From Pseudomaricurvus albidus (GTDB lineage: Bacteria > Pseudomonadota > Gammaproteobacteria > Pseudomonadales > Cellvibrionaceae), in assembly GCF_018863235.1 (NCBI RefSeq), contig NZ_JAHKRS010000011.1, forward strand, positions 1-64,000: a stretch of 64,000 bases of DNA, written 5' to 3'. The notes beneath the pieces are model-generated. The model was not told where the DNA came from and did no database searches. It worked only from the letters and a program-made list of their open reading frames with translations. The position numbers and the translations under genes were made by a program. Position 1 is the stretch's first letter. Every line of letters starts with the position of its first letter. Positions 43,834 through 52,561 of this stretch are shown piece by piece.

Positions 43834-44958
43834 TTATACAGCCTGTGCCGAAAGCTTGTGGCCAGCCGTCGCCAATCCCTTGATTTGTACCCCGTTATCA
43901 AGGAGCAATTGAAGAGCCGCACTGATGTTCGCCGCTTTCTCTGGATAGCAAATACCTGCCTTGGGTGCCGACTTTCCATCCAGGCCCAGTACCCGTTCCA
44001 ACTGAATCACAGCGCCACAGGCAGTTAGATGGGTTTGTCCTTGAGGATCAAAAACAGTCACTCGATTTTTATGAAAACAACCCTCTTTATCTTTACCTTC
44101 TACTTCAATAACGATTTCGTGAGCAGCGCCTTCTCCCGGGTCATACAACATGCTCCTGCGTAGATTATCGAATATTGGCCGGTTCAATAGCCTCATAATG
44201 CCGCTCTTGACCATAAAAGCGAGACTGCCTGTTGCTGAAGCGCTGTCAAAGCCGATGCGACCACTGACACTTCTAGCATCTAAGGTAACAGGTAACGTTA
44301 TTTGGTCTGGCACATCAAATCGGTAAACTTTGCCGCTATAGCCTCCAGGGAAATCTACCGATTTAGAGTCAGAAAAAGGCATCCGTTGCTCGATCTTGCC
44401 ATTCACCGTGATATCAAACGGTATCGTCAGACGATCCATATATTCAGCCGAATTCGGACCAGCCTTGTCAGCCATCGCATACAAGATATTTAGATCAATG
44501 TTGTCAATGATATCCAGTGATTCACTCGCAGCCTTCGCTAAGATCACCGCTACGCCAGCCATCCAAGCAGAACTAAACATGACAGGCGCCTGAATCTCTT
44601 CCATAGAAACATTCACCACTGCTTCACGCATTCGTTCAGTCCAGCGGGTAATGTCCACATAGGCAATGCCATTGCGTACGCTATCTTTTAGCAGGTAGTT
44701 ATGTTGATCATTAACTGCGTTCAGTACCGCTGTGGGCTTGATTGATAAGCCATCCAAAGGGGATGCAGACTCAACGTCCAGGGCAATGGCTTCGGCATTA
44801 TCCAGAGTTTGCACCAGTTCCATGGCTTTAGCGGGATTGCGACCACCAATCAAAAGTTTGATATCGGGATGTCGCTGACGGAATATTTCTGCTACCTGAC
44901 TTCCTACCACACCGTATCCACCAGCAATCAATATTACGTTTTTCTTTTCTACACTCAT
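43834..44958 (-). CDS. saccharopine-dehydrogenase-like NAD(P)-binding oxidoreductase
   Basis: A 374-residue cytosolic protein with an N-terminal Rossmann motif (IAGGYGVVGSQVAEIF) and the saccharopine-dehydrogenase-like fold; segments NAVNDQHNYLL and YVDITRW fit the family. The start at 44958 is the ATG before SVEKKN. It is the first gene of the operon, 16 bases before the membrane protein. Family members reduce imines or form secondary amines, so it could process an amine- or aldehyde-derived product. Promoter control by the TAGGTA operator is likely. Confidence 0.8.
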   Translation of the reverse strand: MSVEKKNVILIAGGYGVVGSQVAEIFRQRHPDIKLLIGGRNPAKAMELVQTLDNAEAIALDVESASPLDGLSIKPTAVLNAVNDQHNYLLKDSVRNGIAYVDITRWTERMREAVVNVSMEEIQAPVMFSSAWMAGVAVILAKAASESLDIIDNIDLNILYAMADKAGPNSAEYMDRLTIPFDITVNGKIEQRMPFSDSKSVDFPGGYSGKVYRFDVPDQITLPVTLDARSVSGRIGFDSASATGSLAFMVKSGIMRLLNRPIFDNLRRSMLYDPGEGAAHEIVIEVEGKDKEGCFHKNRVTVFDPQGQTHLTACGAVIQLERVLGLDGKSAPKAGICYPEKAANISAALQLLLDNGVQIKGLATAGHKLSAQAV

Positions 44959-45073
44959 CTTATTGTCTGTCCTCATTGATGTTTTGTGAGTGTCCTCGTC
45001 GTCCTGAGTGCCCGTTTTTGACAATTTGGAAGGAATTGGACACAAATCCTGAAGCCACCTTATCAGCACAAAA

Positions 45074-45089
45074 TAGGTAATACAACCTA
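45074..45089. promoter_or_regulatory. TAGGTA-N4-(T/A)ACCTA operator
   Basis: TAGGTA, 4 bases, AACCTA (one mismatch) in the divergent region between the amine operon and the TetR gene; a further half-site TACCTA lies at 45141. The perfect form occurs twice at 46040-46080. Probable site for the adjacent TetR. Confidence 0.6.
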
Positions 45090-45227
45090 AAAATATGTTT
45101 TTTTAATCAATATCAAGAGGTCATCCATTTTTGTAAATATTACCTATTACTGTTAACACGCTGTGAGAGCGGCGCTATAATTGCGATCAATCGATACCAC
45201 TTTCGCATCGCCAAATCAGGAGTTAAT

Positions 45228-45857
45228 ATGGCCAAAAACGCCAGTAAGGATATGGGTAATCGCCCGGGAACAGCAGTACAGCGCAAGGGGCGCGAACGGG
45301 TAGAACAAATTCTTGATATTGCCACCCAACTTCTGATTGAAGAGGGGCACGGACAGTTCACTATGAACCAGCTAGCTAAACGCCTGGGTATTCGCATCAG
45401 TAATCTTCAGTATTATTTCCCTTCGCGAGAACAATTGATTCAGCAGTTACTGCAGCGATTCCTTGATAAGGCAAGAGATGGAATTGACGCTATCGTCAAA
45501 CAAGACACTACCCCTCGCAAACGTTTGTTATCGACAGTGGACTACGTTTTGAAAGATCAGGAAAACGAGAGTTCATGTAAGATTATCTGGGAGATTTGGG
45601 CACTTTCAGCAAGGGACGACAAGATCAGCGAGGCTATGGATAATTTCTATGAAAGCTACTGTAAGCAGGTTTACGATATGCTGATTGCCCTCAATCCAGA
45701 GGTCCCGGCGCGTAAAGTAGGCCGTATTTCGGCATTGATCGTATCGATGATTGAGGGACTCTCACTTATGCGTGGATTTGGCAAGCGGCGCCATACTTAC
45801 TTGCATGGAATCGAAAAGGAGCTAAGAGAAACCATACTTCAATTGATCCACGCTTAA
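45228..45857 (+). CDS. TetR-family regulator of the amine locus
   Basis: A 209-residue TetR regulator. The helix-turn-helix spans about residues 20-66 (RVEQILDIATQLLIEEGH, FTMNQLAKRLGIRISNLQYYFPSREQLI in parts), and the C-terminal domain is BetI/TetR_C-like. It is divergent from the amine dehydrogenase operon and 229 bases upstream of the TonB receptor gene, each with TAGGTA-type sites. It is probably a repressor released by an amine or its aldehyde product. Confidence 0.9.
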   Translation: MAKNASKDMGNRPGTAVQRKGRERVEQILDIATQLLIEEGHGQFTMNQLAKRLGIRISNLQYYFPSREQLIQQLLQRFLDKARDGIDAIVKQDTTPRKRLLSTVDYVLKDQENESSCKIIWEIWALSARDDKISEAMDNFYESYCKQVYDMLIALNPEVPARKVGRISALIVSMIEGLSLMRGFGKRRHTYLHGIEKELRETILQLIHA

Positions 45858-46030
45858 AAATCTGATGCCAGACAAGGCCATTTCAATGGCCTTGTGTAGA
45901 GCCAGCACAACCAACATTTCTCTAACTTTCCCTCCTATACTATCTAATCGCCGCGCTAACCGTATTTGTCGATACTGTACCTGCAACCCCCTGTTATCCC
46001 CAATCGATCTCATTATTTACAATTAACCTG

Positions 46031-46080
46031 TTGACAATATAGGTATATGTACCTATTTTAAAAATAGGTAAAGTTACCTA
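46031..46080 (+). promoter_or_regulatory. promoter with two TAGGTA-N4-TACCTA operators
   Basis: A sigma-70 promoter reads TTGACA at 46031-46036, 17 bases, TATTTT at 46054-46059. A perfect operator TAGGTA-TATG-TACCTA (46040-46055) fills the spacer, and a second TAGGTA-AAGT-TACCTA (46065-46080) follows the -10. This is a classic repressor layout for the receptor gene starting at 46116. Confidence 0.8.
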
Positions 46081-46115
46081 TATGTATGTGTATGGACAAT
46101 AACAGAGACACTACC

Positions 46116-48353
46116 ATGAAGATAACCTCACAGATTTCCCGATTAGCCCTAACAGGTACAATTGCTACTCTCGGTTTACCCTCTTTTGCTGATAACAGTT
46201 CTTACGCTATCGAAGAAGTTATTGTTACTGCACAAAAGAAAGCTGAAAGTATGCAAGACGTTCCCTTGTCCGTTTCGGCACTGTCTAGTAACGAGTTAGG
46301 AGCGCTCAAGCTTCATGATTCAACAGAGATAGCCGCTCAAGTGCCCAACGTTCAGGTTGCTACGCCCTATTCTGATAGCCAGCCAGCCTTCTCCGTACGC
46401 GGAGTTTCCATGTCTGATTTCAGTCAGAACCAATCCAGCCCCATCGCCATGTACGTGAATGAGGTCTACAAAGGTGTTGGGGCTCTCCAGGCGTTACAGT
46501 TGTTTGATTTAGAGCGCATCGAGGTTCTGCGGGGGCCTCAGGGTACTCTCTACGGCAAGAATGCTACCGGCGGTGCAGTGAATATCATCAGTAAAACACC
46601 AGAACTGGACGGCATAACCCTGGGTGATATCAGTTTTGGAATTGGTAACTTTAATCGCAAAGAAACAAACGGCGCCGTGGAAATATCCGATGCTGAAAAC
46701 GCAGTTGGCGCACGTTTAGCCTTCACCTATGCAGAATCTGATGGCTGGATAGAGAATAAGCTACCTGCAGCTGAAGATCCCGGTGCTTTCCGTGATTATG
46801 CCCTGCGCCTGACTGGGCGTTATCAGCCTACAGATAACCTGGATGTGGTATTAAGGGTCTCGAAAAGCCGTAGTACACAGGACAATGGGTATGAAGTATA
46901 CGCCACCAATATTGGCTCAGGAGGTGTGGGATTTTTCACCGGTTATGAACGTACCGGGCTGGATTTTTTTGAGAGCGAAATAGATCGGCAAGATGGCAAC
47001 TCACTCGATAACAACAGCACATCGGTGACAATCAATTGGGATATAAACGATGAACTGACATTAACCAGTGTGACTTCTTATGATGAAGGCGATTGGGTTA
47101 CTCGGGAAGATGGTGATGGATCACCTTTTAACATTCTGCATATCGATTTTGGTTCCGAAGTCACCTCGATTGCCCAGGATCTAAGGCTCAGTTCGGCTTT
47201 CGTTGGTAACTTTAATTTTTTGTTAGGGCTCTACGGTAACCGGGAAGACCTTGATGCAACGATGGTTCAGCGGATGTATTACGCTTTTGCCGGGGATAAT
47301 GACGCTAGCGGAACTCTCGATTGCTTTGAGGACTTTATCACCGGCTGTCGTCTCAGTAATAGTTATAATCAGGTCAAAACCAGTCTGGCAGCCTATTTCC
47401 AGGGCAGCTACGACATTTCACCAGATTTGAGTTTTACCCTTGGTCTTCGTTTTACGAAAGATAAAAATGAAATAAAAGACTATCGAGCTGACCTTGGTTA
47501 TCTTGATCCTGCGACCAACACTGAAATATTCAGTGCAATGACTACGATTAACAACCATCAGGACGAAGTCACTGATCGCAACTGGGGGACACGATTTGCG
47601 TTGGATTACGCCCTTACCAGTGATATTACGTCCTATATCAGTTTTACCACCGGTTACCGTGGCAGTGCTTTTAACGGACAGGCTTATTTTGATGTCTCGG
47701 AAATCACCACGGCTGAGCCAGAAGAGGTCGATGCCTGGGAAGTTGGGTTCAAATCTGATCTCCTTGATAACCGCTTGCGCATCAATGGTGCCATATTCCA
47801 TTACGCCTATGAAAATCAGCAGTTTCTAGATGTAACGCCAAATTTCCTGCAAGTATTGGTTAATGCTGACAGGTCTACTGTACAAGGCGCGGAGCTCGAA
47901 GTGACTGCAATTCCTCACCCGGTTATAGATGTAAGAATGGGATTGGGTTATCTGGATGCCAAGTATGACAAGCTGGAATTGCGTGGTCTTGACCTTTCCG
48001 GTAATGATTTGATAAATGCGCCTTCATTAAATTTTAACGCTATGATCAATTGGCGACTTCTGGAAATGGAAGCTGGTCATGTAACTTTAACATTGGATAC
48101 CAGCTACACCGGCGATCAGTATTTTGACGCCTTTAATAATGAAAACACTCGTCAAGAAGCTTACTGGCTGACAAATATGCGTATGGGCTTCCAGACTCAA
48201 GATGAACAACTGGAAATAGCTGTCTGGGTCAAAAACCTGACCGATGAGGAGTATACTTCTTCAATATTGGATTTACAGGAATTGTTTAACTTTGATTATG
48301 CTCACCGTGGACGCACTCGCACTCTGGGGGTAGATGCCAGTTATCGCTTTTAA
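46116..48353 (+). CDS. TonB-dependent outer-membrane receptor 1
   Basis: A 745-residue TonB-dependent receptor: signal peptide about residues 1-26, TonB-box-like segment IEEVIVTAQKK, plug domain (PNVQVATPY ... GVSMSDF ... LYGKNATGG), a C-terminal barrel and the final Phe (YRF). The start at 46116 (MKITSQ) gives a proper signal peptide; ATGs at 46086 and 46092 are in frame but add a leader. Controlled by the two TAGGTA operators, hence probably the uptake port for the amine or a related compound. Confidence 0.9.
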   Translation: MKITSQISRLALTGTIATLGLPSFADNSSYAIEEVIVTAQKKAESMQDVPLSVSALSSNELGALKLHDSTEIAAQVPNVQVATPYSDSQPAFSVRGVSMSDFSQNQSSPIAMYVNEVYKGVGALQALQLFDLERIEVLRGPQGTLYGKNATGGAVNIISKTPELDGITLGDISFGIGNFNRKETNGAVEISDAENAVGARLAFTYAESDGWIENKLPAAEDPGAFRDYALRLTGRYQPTDNLDVVLRVSKSRSTQDNGYEVYATNIGSGGVGFFTGYERTGLDFFESEIDRQDGNSLDNNSTSVTINWDINDELTLTSVTSYDEGDWVTREDGDGSPFNILHIDFGSEVTSIAQDLRLSSAFVGNFNFLLGLYGNREDLDATMVQRMYYAFAGDNDASGTLDCFEDFITGCRLSNSYNQVKTSLAAYFQGSYDISPDLSFTLGLRFTKDKNEIKDYRADLGYLDPATNTEIFSAMTTINNHQDEVTDRNWGTRFALDYALTSDITSYISFTTGYRGSAFNGQAYFDVSEITTAEPEEVDAWEVGFKSDLLDNRLRINGAIFHYAYENQQFLDVTPNFLQVLVNADRSTVQGAELEVTAIPHPVIDVRMGLGYLDAKYDKLELRGLDLSGNDLINAPSLNFNAMINWRLLEMEAGHVTLTLDTSYTGDQYFDAFNNENTRQEAYWLTNMRMGFQTQDEQLEIAVWVKNLTDEEYTSSILDLQELFNFDYAHRGRTRTLGVDASYRF

Positions 48354-48913
48354 TTTGATGAGTAAATAGCTGTTTACTCTGGAGGATCACGAAACCCCTG
48401 CCGCTCTAAAATTTTCAGTCACTTTAGGACGGCGGGTAAATCATTTATTGAAAGAGGCCATGCTGAATGGTTAAAAGTAGTCTTTATGAACGGTTTTTTT
48501 CTTCCATCGGAAAAGTTAACTTTAGTAGTGTATGGCACTCACGATAATGGCGTGCGAATCGAAAAAACGATGTTTTGATCAGCATTGTCGCCGCCATTTT
48601 GGGAAACTGACCAATATGGTCATATTAAATCCAATCATGCTCACTAACTAACAGTCAGTAACTAATAGCCACTAACTAATAGCCACCAGATAGGTCAGAG
48701 CCGAACATTAATGCCACATCTGAGAAATAGTTTGACTTTAGTTGGTAAGCCCTATACTGTGGTTAAAGCTTGAAAGTAAGTCTATTTTTATTTCCTCCAT
48801 TTCGTCGCGTTCCTAGTAGTTCTTCGTCCTGTAGCTTATAAATCTCAATTTATATTTCCCGCTTATTCGTGCCTTACGAAGGCATTCTATTTTTAATTTA
48901 CAGGATATTTATC
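48354..48913. other. gene-free region with the cold-shock leader
   Basis: 560 bases with no supported gene. It contains a 14-base tandem repeat at 48659 and, near the right end, a small hairpin TGCCTT-ACG-AAGGCA (48870-48884). The last 150 bases are T-rich, as in long cold-shock mRNA leaders. Confidence 0.5.
48659..48686. repeat. 14-base tandem repeat
   Basis: TAACTAATAGCCAC occurs twice head to tail without a mismatch, preceded by a looser TCACTAACTAACAG. Small local duplication; no function assigned. Confidence 0.8.
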
Positions 48914-49123
48914 ATGTCTAATACAACTACTGGTACCGTTAAATGGTTTAACGAATCTAAAGGTTTTGGTTTTATCGAGCAAAAGTCTGGTCCAGACGTA
49001 TTTGCACACTTCAGTGCAATTGTTAGCTCGGGTTTCAAAACTTTAGCTGAAGGTCAAATGGTTGAGTTTATTGTTACTCAAGGCCAAAAAGGCCCTCAGG
49101 CTGAGAATATCGTAGCTATCTAA
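48914..49123 (+). CDS. cold-shock domain protein
   Basis: A 69-residue CspA-family protein. RNP1 KGFGFIEQ and RNP2-like VFAHFSAI are kept, with [12 protein letters not shown] at the start. The ATG at 48914 is the family start; upstream in-frame codons are leader. It binds single-stranded RNA or DNA as an RNA chaperone. The long leader and following terminator fit a monocistronic unit. Confidence 0.95.
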   Translation: MSNTTTGTVKWFNESKGFGFIEQKSGPDVFAHFSAIVSSGFKTLAEGQMVEFIVTQGQKGPQAENIVAI

Positions 49124-49140
49124 TTGCTCGGTACTTCTTT

Positions 49141-49174
49141 AAAAAAGGCAAGCTGTAATGGCTTGCCTTTTTTT
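49141..49174 (+). terminator. Rho-independent terminator after the cold-shock gene
   Basis: AAAAAAGGCAAGC, 7-base loop, GCTTGCCTTTTTTT, starting 18 bases after the stop. Strong stem and long T-run. Confidence 0.93.
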
Positions 49175-49608
49175 GTGCTTTGAGTTTCGTAAATTTCTCA
49201 GTCAATCGCAGCGTATACCAAAATACTAATGTCGGCTTGTCATCAAAACGCGGAGGCTTCGTTTTTTGTATGTTTGTGTCGAGCTGCCACTGAAAAAATG
49301 CTCTCAGATGTATATTTTGGTATTAAGCTTACTGCTCTGTTTAATTTGTCTCTTTCTTTTTGTAGAATTTATTGCGCCTGATGCGTAAAAAGGGCTTGAA
49401 CATTGCAGAAAATTGTTCGGAGCACCCCAATGAGTCACGCAGCATATTATGCAACACGGCAATAATTGCCAGCTGTGCCAGCCAAATCACGACGCTCTTG
49501 ATAAGAGCATGTCGCTTGGCGACAGTCTCTATCCTATGTATGTGTGTGACACTTTTCGTGCTAACTTTTTAGTATCAAACTTTATGCGATCCGTAGGGAC
49601 GACGAGTT
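49175..49608. other. intergenic region
   Basis: About 430 bases upstream of the amidoligase gene. A 66-codon frame at 49372-49572 has no ribosome site or family resemblance, so I do not call it. Presumably holds the promoter of the amidoligase pair. Confidence 0.45.
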
Positions 49609-50592
49609 ATGACATCAGTACCTGATTCAGTCTTCACCATGCCATCGATTACCCGGAATTCAGACGGGCAAATTCGCACTGTCGGTTTCGAACTGGAGTT
49701 TTCCGGTATCACGTTGGCGGATACTGTTGCCGCTGTGGTTTCATCGCTGGAGGGTGCCGTTGTAAATGAGACGGCGGCCGAAGTCAGTGTAGAGACAGTT
49801 TTCGGAAAATTTAACGTCGAAGTCGACTGGGAATTTCTGAAAAGCACGGCTGCCGGTGATCAGCAAGCTGATGATCCTGATCTGTGGCTGCAAAAGTTGT
49901 CGGAAGCGGCCGCGTTGCTGGTGCCCATTGAAGTGGTCTGTCCGCCTATACCCGTAACAGAAATTTCGCGCTTGGAAAATCTGGTGGTGGCATTACGCAA
50001 TGCGGGTGCTGTGGGTACCGAGGAGTCATTGATTGCGGCTTACGGTGTTCATATCAATCCCGAAATACCCGCACTTGATGCCGGGACGATATACCGTTAC
50101 CTGCGAGCGTTCGTTTTATTGCAATGGTGGTTGGTGGATGCCCATAAGGTAGATCTGGCACGCCGTGTCAGTCCTTATATTGATCTGTTTAGTGAGTCCT
50201 ATATCAAGTGTTTGTTGAGCTGTAAAAAGCCAACGTTAGAGACATTGATTGATGATTACCTGCAATTCAATGCCAGTCGCAACCGGGCGCTGGACATGCT
50301 GCCACTGTTTGCCGAAATAGACAGTGAACGGGTTCGTTCTGTAATCGATGATCCCAAAATCAAGGCACGCCCGACGTTTCACTATCGCTTGCCCAATTGC
50401 CTGATTGATAAACCCGAATGGAACCTGTCTTTATCATGGAACCTATGGTGTGTTGTTGAACAACTGGCTAATGATGAAGCCGCTCTGGAGTCTCTGGGGG
50501 ATGCCTTTCTGGCAGCGGACAGACCCGTAATAGGTGTTGATCGGTCAGCCTGGGTTGAAAGGATTACGCAATGGCGCAACGACCACGCATAG
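49609..50592 (+). CDS. amidoligase-fold enzyme (COOH-NH2 ligase, GS-like)
   Basis: A 327-residue protein of the Amidoligase_2 type: an early VGFELEFSG strand typical of glutamine-synthetase-like folds, AAYGVHINPEIP and FHYRLPNC near the end. ATG follows GGGACGACG. Family enzymes join a carboxylate to an amine with ATP. Its 3' end overlaps the glutamine amidotransferase gene by 22 bases, matching an established gene pairing in which amidoligase and class I amidotransferase-fold hydrolase work on gamma-glutamyl-type bonds. Substrate unknown. Confidence 0.82.
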   Translation: MTSVPDSVFTMPSITRNSDGQIRTVGFELEFSGITLADTVAAVVSSLEGAVVNETAAEVSVETVFGKFNVEVDWEFLKSTAAGDQQADDPDLWLQKLSEAAALLVPIEVVCPPIPVTEISRLENLVVALRNAGAVGTEESLIAAYGVHINPEIPALDAGTIYRYLRAFVLLQWWLVDAHKVDLARRVSPYIDLFSESYIKCLLSCKKPTLETLIDDYLQFNASRNRALDMLPLFAEIDSERVRSVIDDPKIKARPTFHYRLPNCLIDKPEWNLSLSWNLWCVVEQLANDEAALESLGDAFLAADRPVIGVDRSAWVERITQWRNDHA

Positions 50593-51275
50593 GCGTAACC
50601 GGCAATCACCGACGCTGGGCACCATCATGGTGGTGTACGGCACTGGCTTTATGGTTGTGTGGTGCAATCCCGGTACGTATTTCTATTCGTCACCCATGGG
50701 ACGGGCCTTTGCCTGATGCGCTGGTCATCAGTGGCGGCAATGATATCAGTCCGGAACATTATGGCGGTGAAATTGACGCTAAAGTCAAACTGGATCCGGC
50801 TCGCGACAGGCTGGAAATCGAGTGGATTCAGACGGCACTGAAGCACACGATTCCCATGCTCGGCATCTGTCGCGGAGCACAGCTGATTAATGTGGTCCTG
50901 GGCGGCAAACTGCATCCGGATATTCGTCATATCCGCCGTCTGACCTACAACCGGCCCGGTTTACTGCCAACCAAACAGGTGTGGCTGGAGCCTGACTCTG
51001 CCGTGGCCCGCATCACGGGAAAAACCAAGTTACGCGTCAACAGCTTGCACCATCAGGCCGTCGATCTGCCGGGAGATAGTTTGCGCCGCACTGGCTGGGA
51101 TCTGGACAAAATCACTCAGGCGATTGAGTCGACAATCAATTGCCCGGTTATCGGGATGCAGTGGCATCCGGAGTATCTGATCTATTTGCCGTCACAGCTG
51201 AAAATCTTCCAGTGGCTGGTAGATAACACCTCTGAAGAGGCAAAGCGCACTCATTGCCAAAGTAATACGAGATAA
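50571..51275 (+). CDS. class I glutamine amidotransferase-like hydrolase (peptidase C26)
   Basis: A 234-residue protein of the gamma-glutamyl-GABA-hydrolase type: PRIGVTGNHRR, LVISGGNDI, the nucleophile Cys in GICRGAQLIN and the His-x-Glu pair in MQWHPEY. It overlaps the amidoligase gene and would either hydrolyse gamma-glutamyl amides made by it or supply ammonia. The pair forms a two-gene unit. Confidence 0.88.
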   Translation: MAQRPRIGVTGNHRRWAPSWWCTALALWLCGAIPVRISIRHPWDGPLPDALVISGGNDISPEHYGGEIDAKVKLDPARDRLEIEWIQTALKHTIPMLGICRGAQLINVVLGGKLHPDIRHIRRLTYNRPGLLPTKQVWLEPDSAVARITGKTKLRVNSLHHQAVDLPGDSLRRTGWDLDKITQAIESTINCPVIGMQWHPEYLIYLPSQLKIFQWLVDNTSEEAKRTHCQSNTR

Positions 51276-51511
51276 TATGTTAGCTCATATCAAAACTGCC
51301 AAGACAAATCGGTGAAAGAGTAAGCTTGATTAGGTTGACAGTCATATTTCTGACGATTTCTATTCGTTGCGAGTAAATGATTAGTGAATGATGTAGCGAA
51401 TTTATGTATGGAAACTTAACGATTTCGCATTTTTCACAATGGGTGTGGCAAAAAATTAATTATTTTTGATTTTTTTGCAATGTGCATGTGATCATCATTG
51501 GAACACTCGAC

Positions 51512-52432
51512 TCACTCCATCATAGCCTTAAGATGCGCCACGACTGATCGCCCCAGCGCCGACAAATCGTATCCACCTTCCAAAAAAGACACCATACGTC
51601 CCTCGGCATAGGTGTCTGCTATTTTCTTAAGCTCCTTGGTAATCCAGGAATAATCCGCTTCAGTAAGGTTCATATCCGCCATTTCATCTTCCAGGTGACC
51701 GTCGAAACCGGCTGAGATTAAAATCAGTTGCGGTTTGAAATCATGCAGTGCCGGCAGAAAGGTGTCGGAGACTTGTTGTCGGAATTCGGCTTGAGCAGTG
51801 CCTGCTGGCAGTGGCAGGTTGATGATATGGTCGGGTGTGGACTCGTCACCGGTGTAGGGATAAAAAGGGTGCTGGAAGCTGGAGCACAGCAACACCCTGT
51901 TGTCCTGTGTAAAAATATTTTCGGTTCCATTGCCGTGATGGACATCGAAATCCACAATGGCCACTCTCTCCAGATTGTATTCCTCCAGTGCGTGTGCGGC
52001 AGCAACGGCAATGTTATTGAATATGCAAAAGCCCATGGCAAAGCCTTTGCCCGCATGGTGGCCCGGTGGCCGCACATTGCAAAAAGCCGTGTGGGTTTTG
52101 CCAGAGAACAGTCGATCGACGGCTTCGATGCCCGCACCTGCTGAGCGCAGTGCTGCCTGCAAGGTGTGCGGGCTCATGCAGGTATCTTCTGCCAGTTCGA
52201 TACTGCCTTCTTTTGGCGCGCGGGCAAACACCTGATCCACATAGGCCTCGCTGTGTACCCGAATGAGCTGTTCCCGGGTCGCCAGAGGGGCATCGACGGG
52301 CAGCAATACCACATCGATACCAGAAGAGATCAACTGGTCATTAATGGCTGACAGACGCTGTGGCGACTCGGGGTGGCCTGAAAAGTTTTCATGCAACTGG
52401 CAATCGGCATGGGAGATCAGGGTTAAAGTCAT
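51512..52432 (-). CDS. histone-deacetylase-family protein
   Basis: A 306-residue arginase/deacetylase-fold enzyme with PPGHHAG, DFDVHHGNGT and SAGFDGH carrying the zinc ligands and catalytic His pair, and FLEGGYD near the end. Bacterial members remove acyl groups from lysines or from polyamines (AcuC, AphA, HDAH groups). It is divergent from a PatZ-like acetyltransferase gene with 129 bases between the starts. Confidence 0.92.
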   Translation of the reverse strand: MTLTLISHADCQLHENFSGHPESPQRLSAINDQLISSGIDVVLLPVDAPLATREQLIRVHSEAYVDQVFARAPKEGSIELAEDTCMSPHTLQAALRSAGAGIEAVDRLFSGKTHTAFCNVRPPGHHAGKGFAMGFCIFNNIAVAAAHALEEYNLERVAIVDFDVHHGNGTENIFTQDNRVLLCSSFQHPFYPYTGDESTPDHIINLPLPAGTAQAEFRQQVSDTFLPALHDFKPQLILISAGFDGHLEDEMADMNLTEADYSWITKELKKIADTYAEGRMVSFLEGGYDLSALGRSVVAHLKAMME

Positions 52433-52561
52433 TTTATTAATCCTTGGATGGGTACTATTCTGTCAGTGGCGCACCGATAAAATGTCACGGAGCTGGCCGA
52501 AGTTCCATGTTTTAGCAATAGTCCCATTTAATGCACGTCAATATAAGCGGTCTGTTTCTCT

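Noticed and set aside
48659-48686. Possible CRISPR-like repeats
   Set aside because: Only two 14-base units with no spacers; a local tandem duplication, not an array. No cas genes nearby.
49372-49572. 66-codon frame upstream of the amidoligase as a small substrate peptide
   Set aside because: No ribosome site and no leader or core pattern; codon content looks random.
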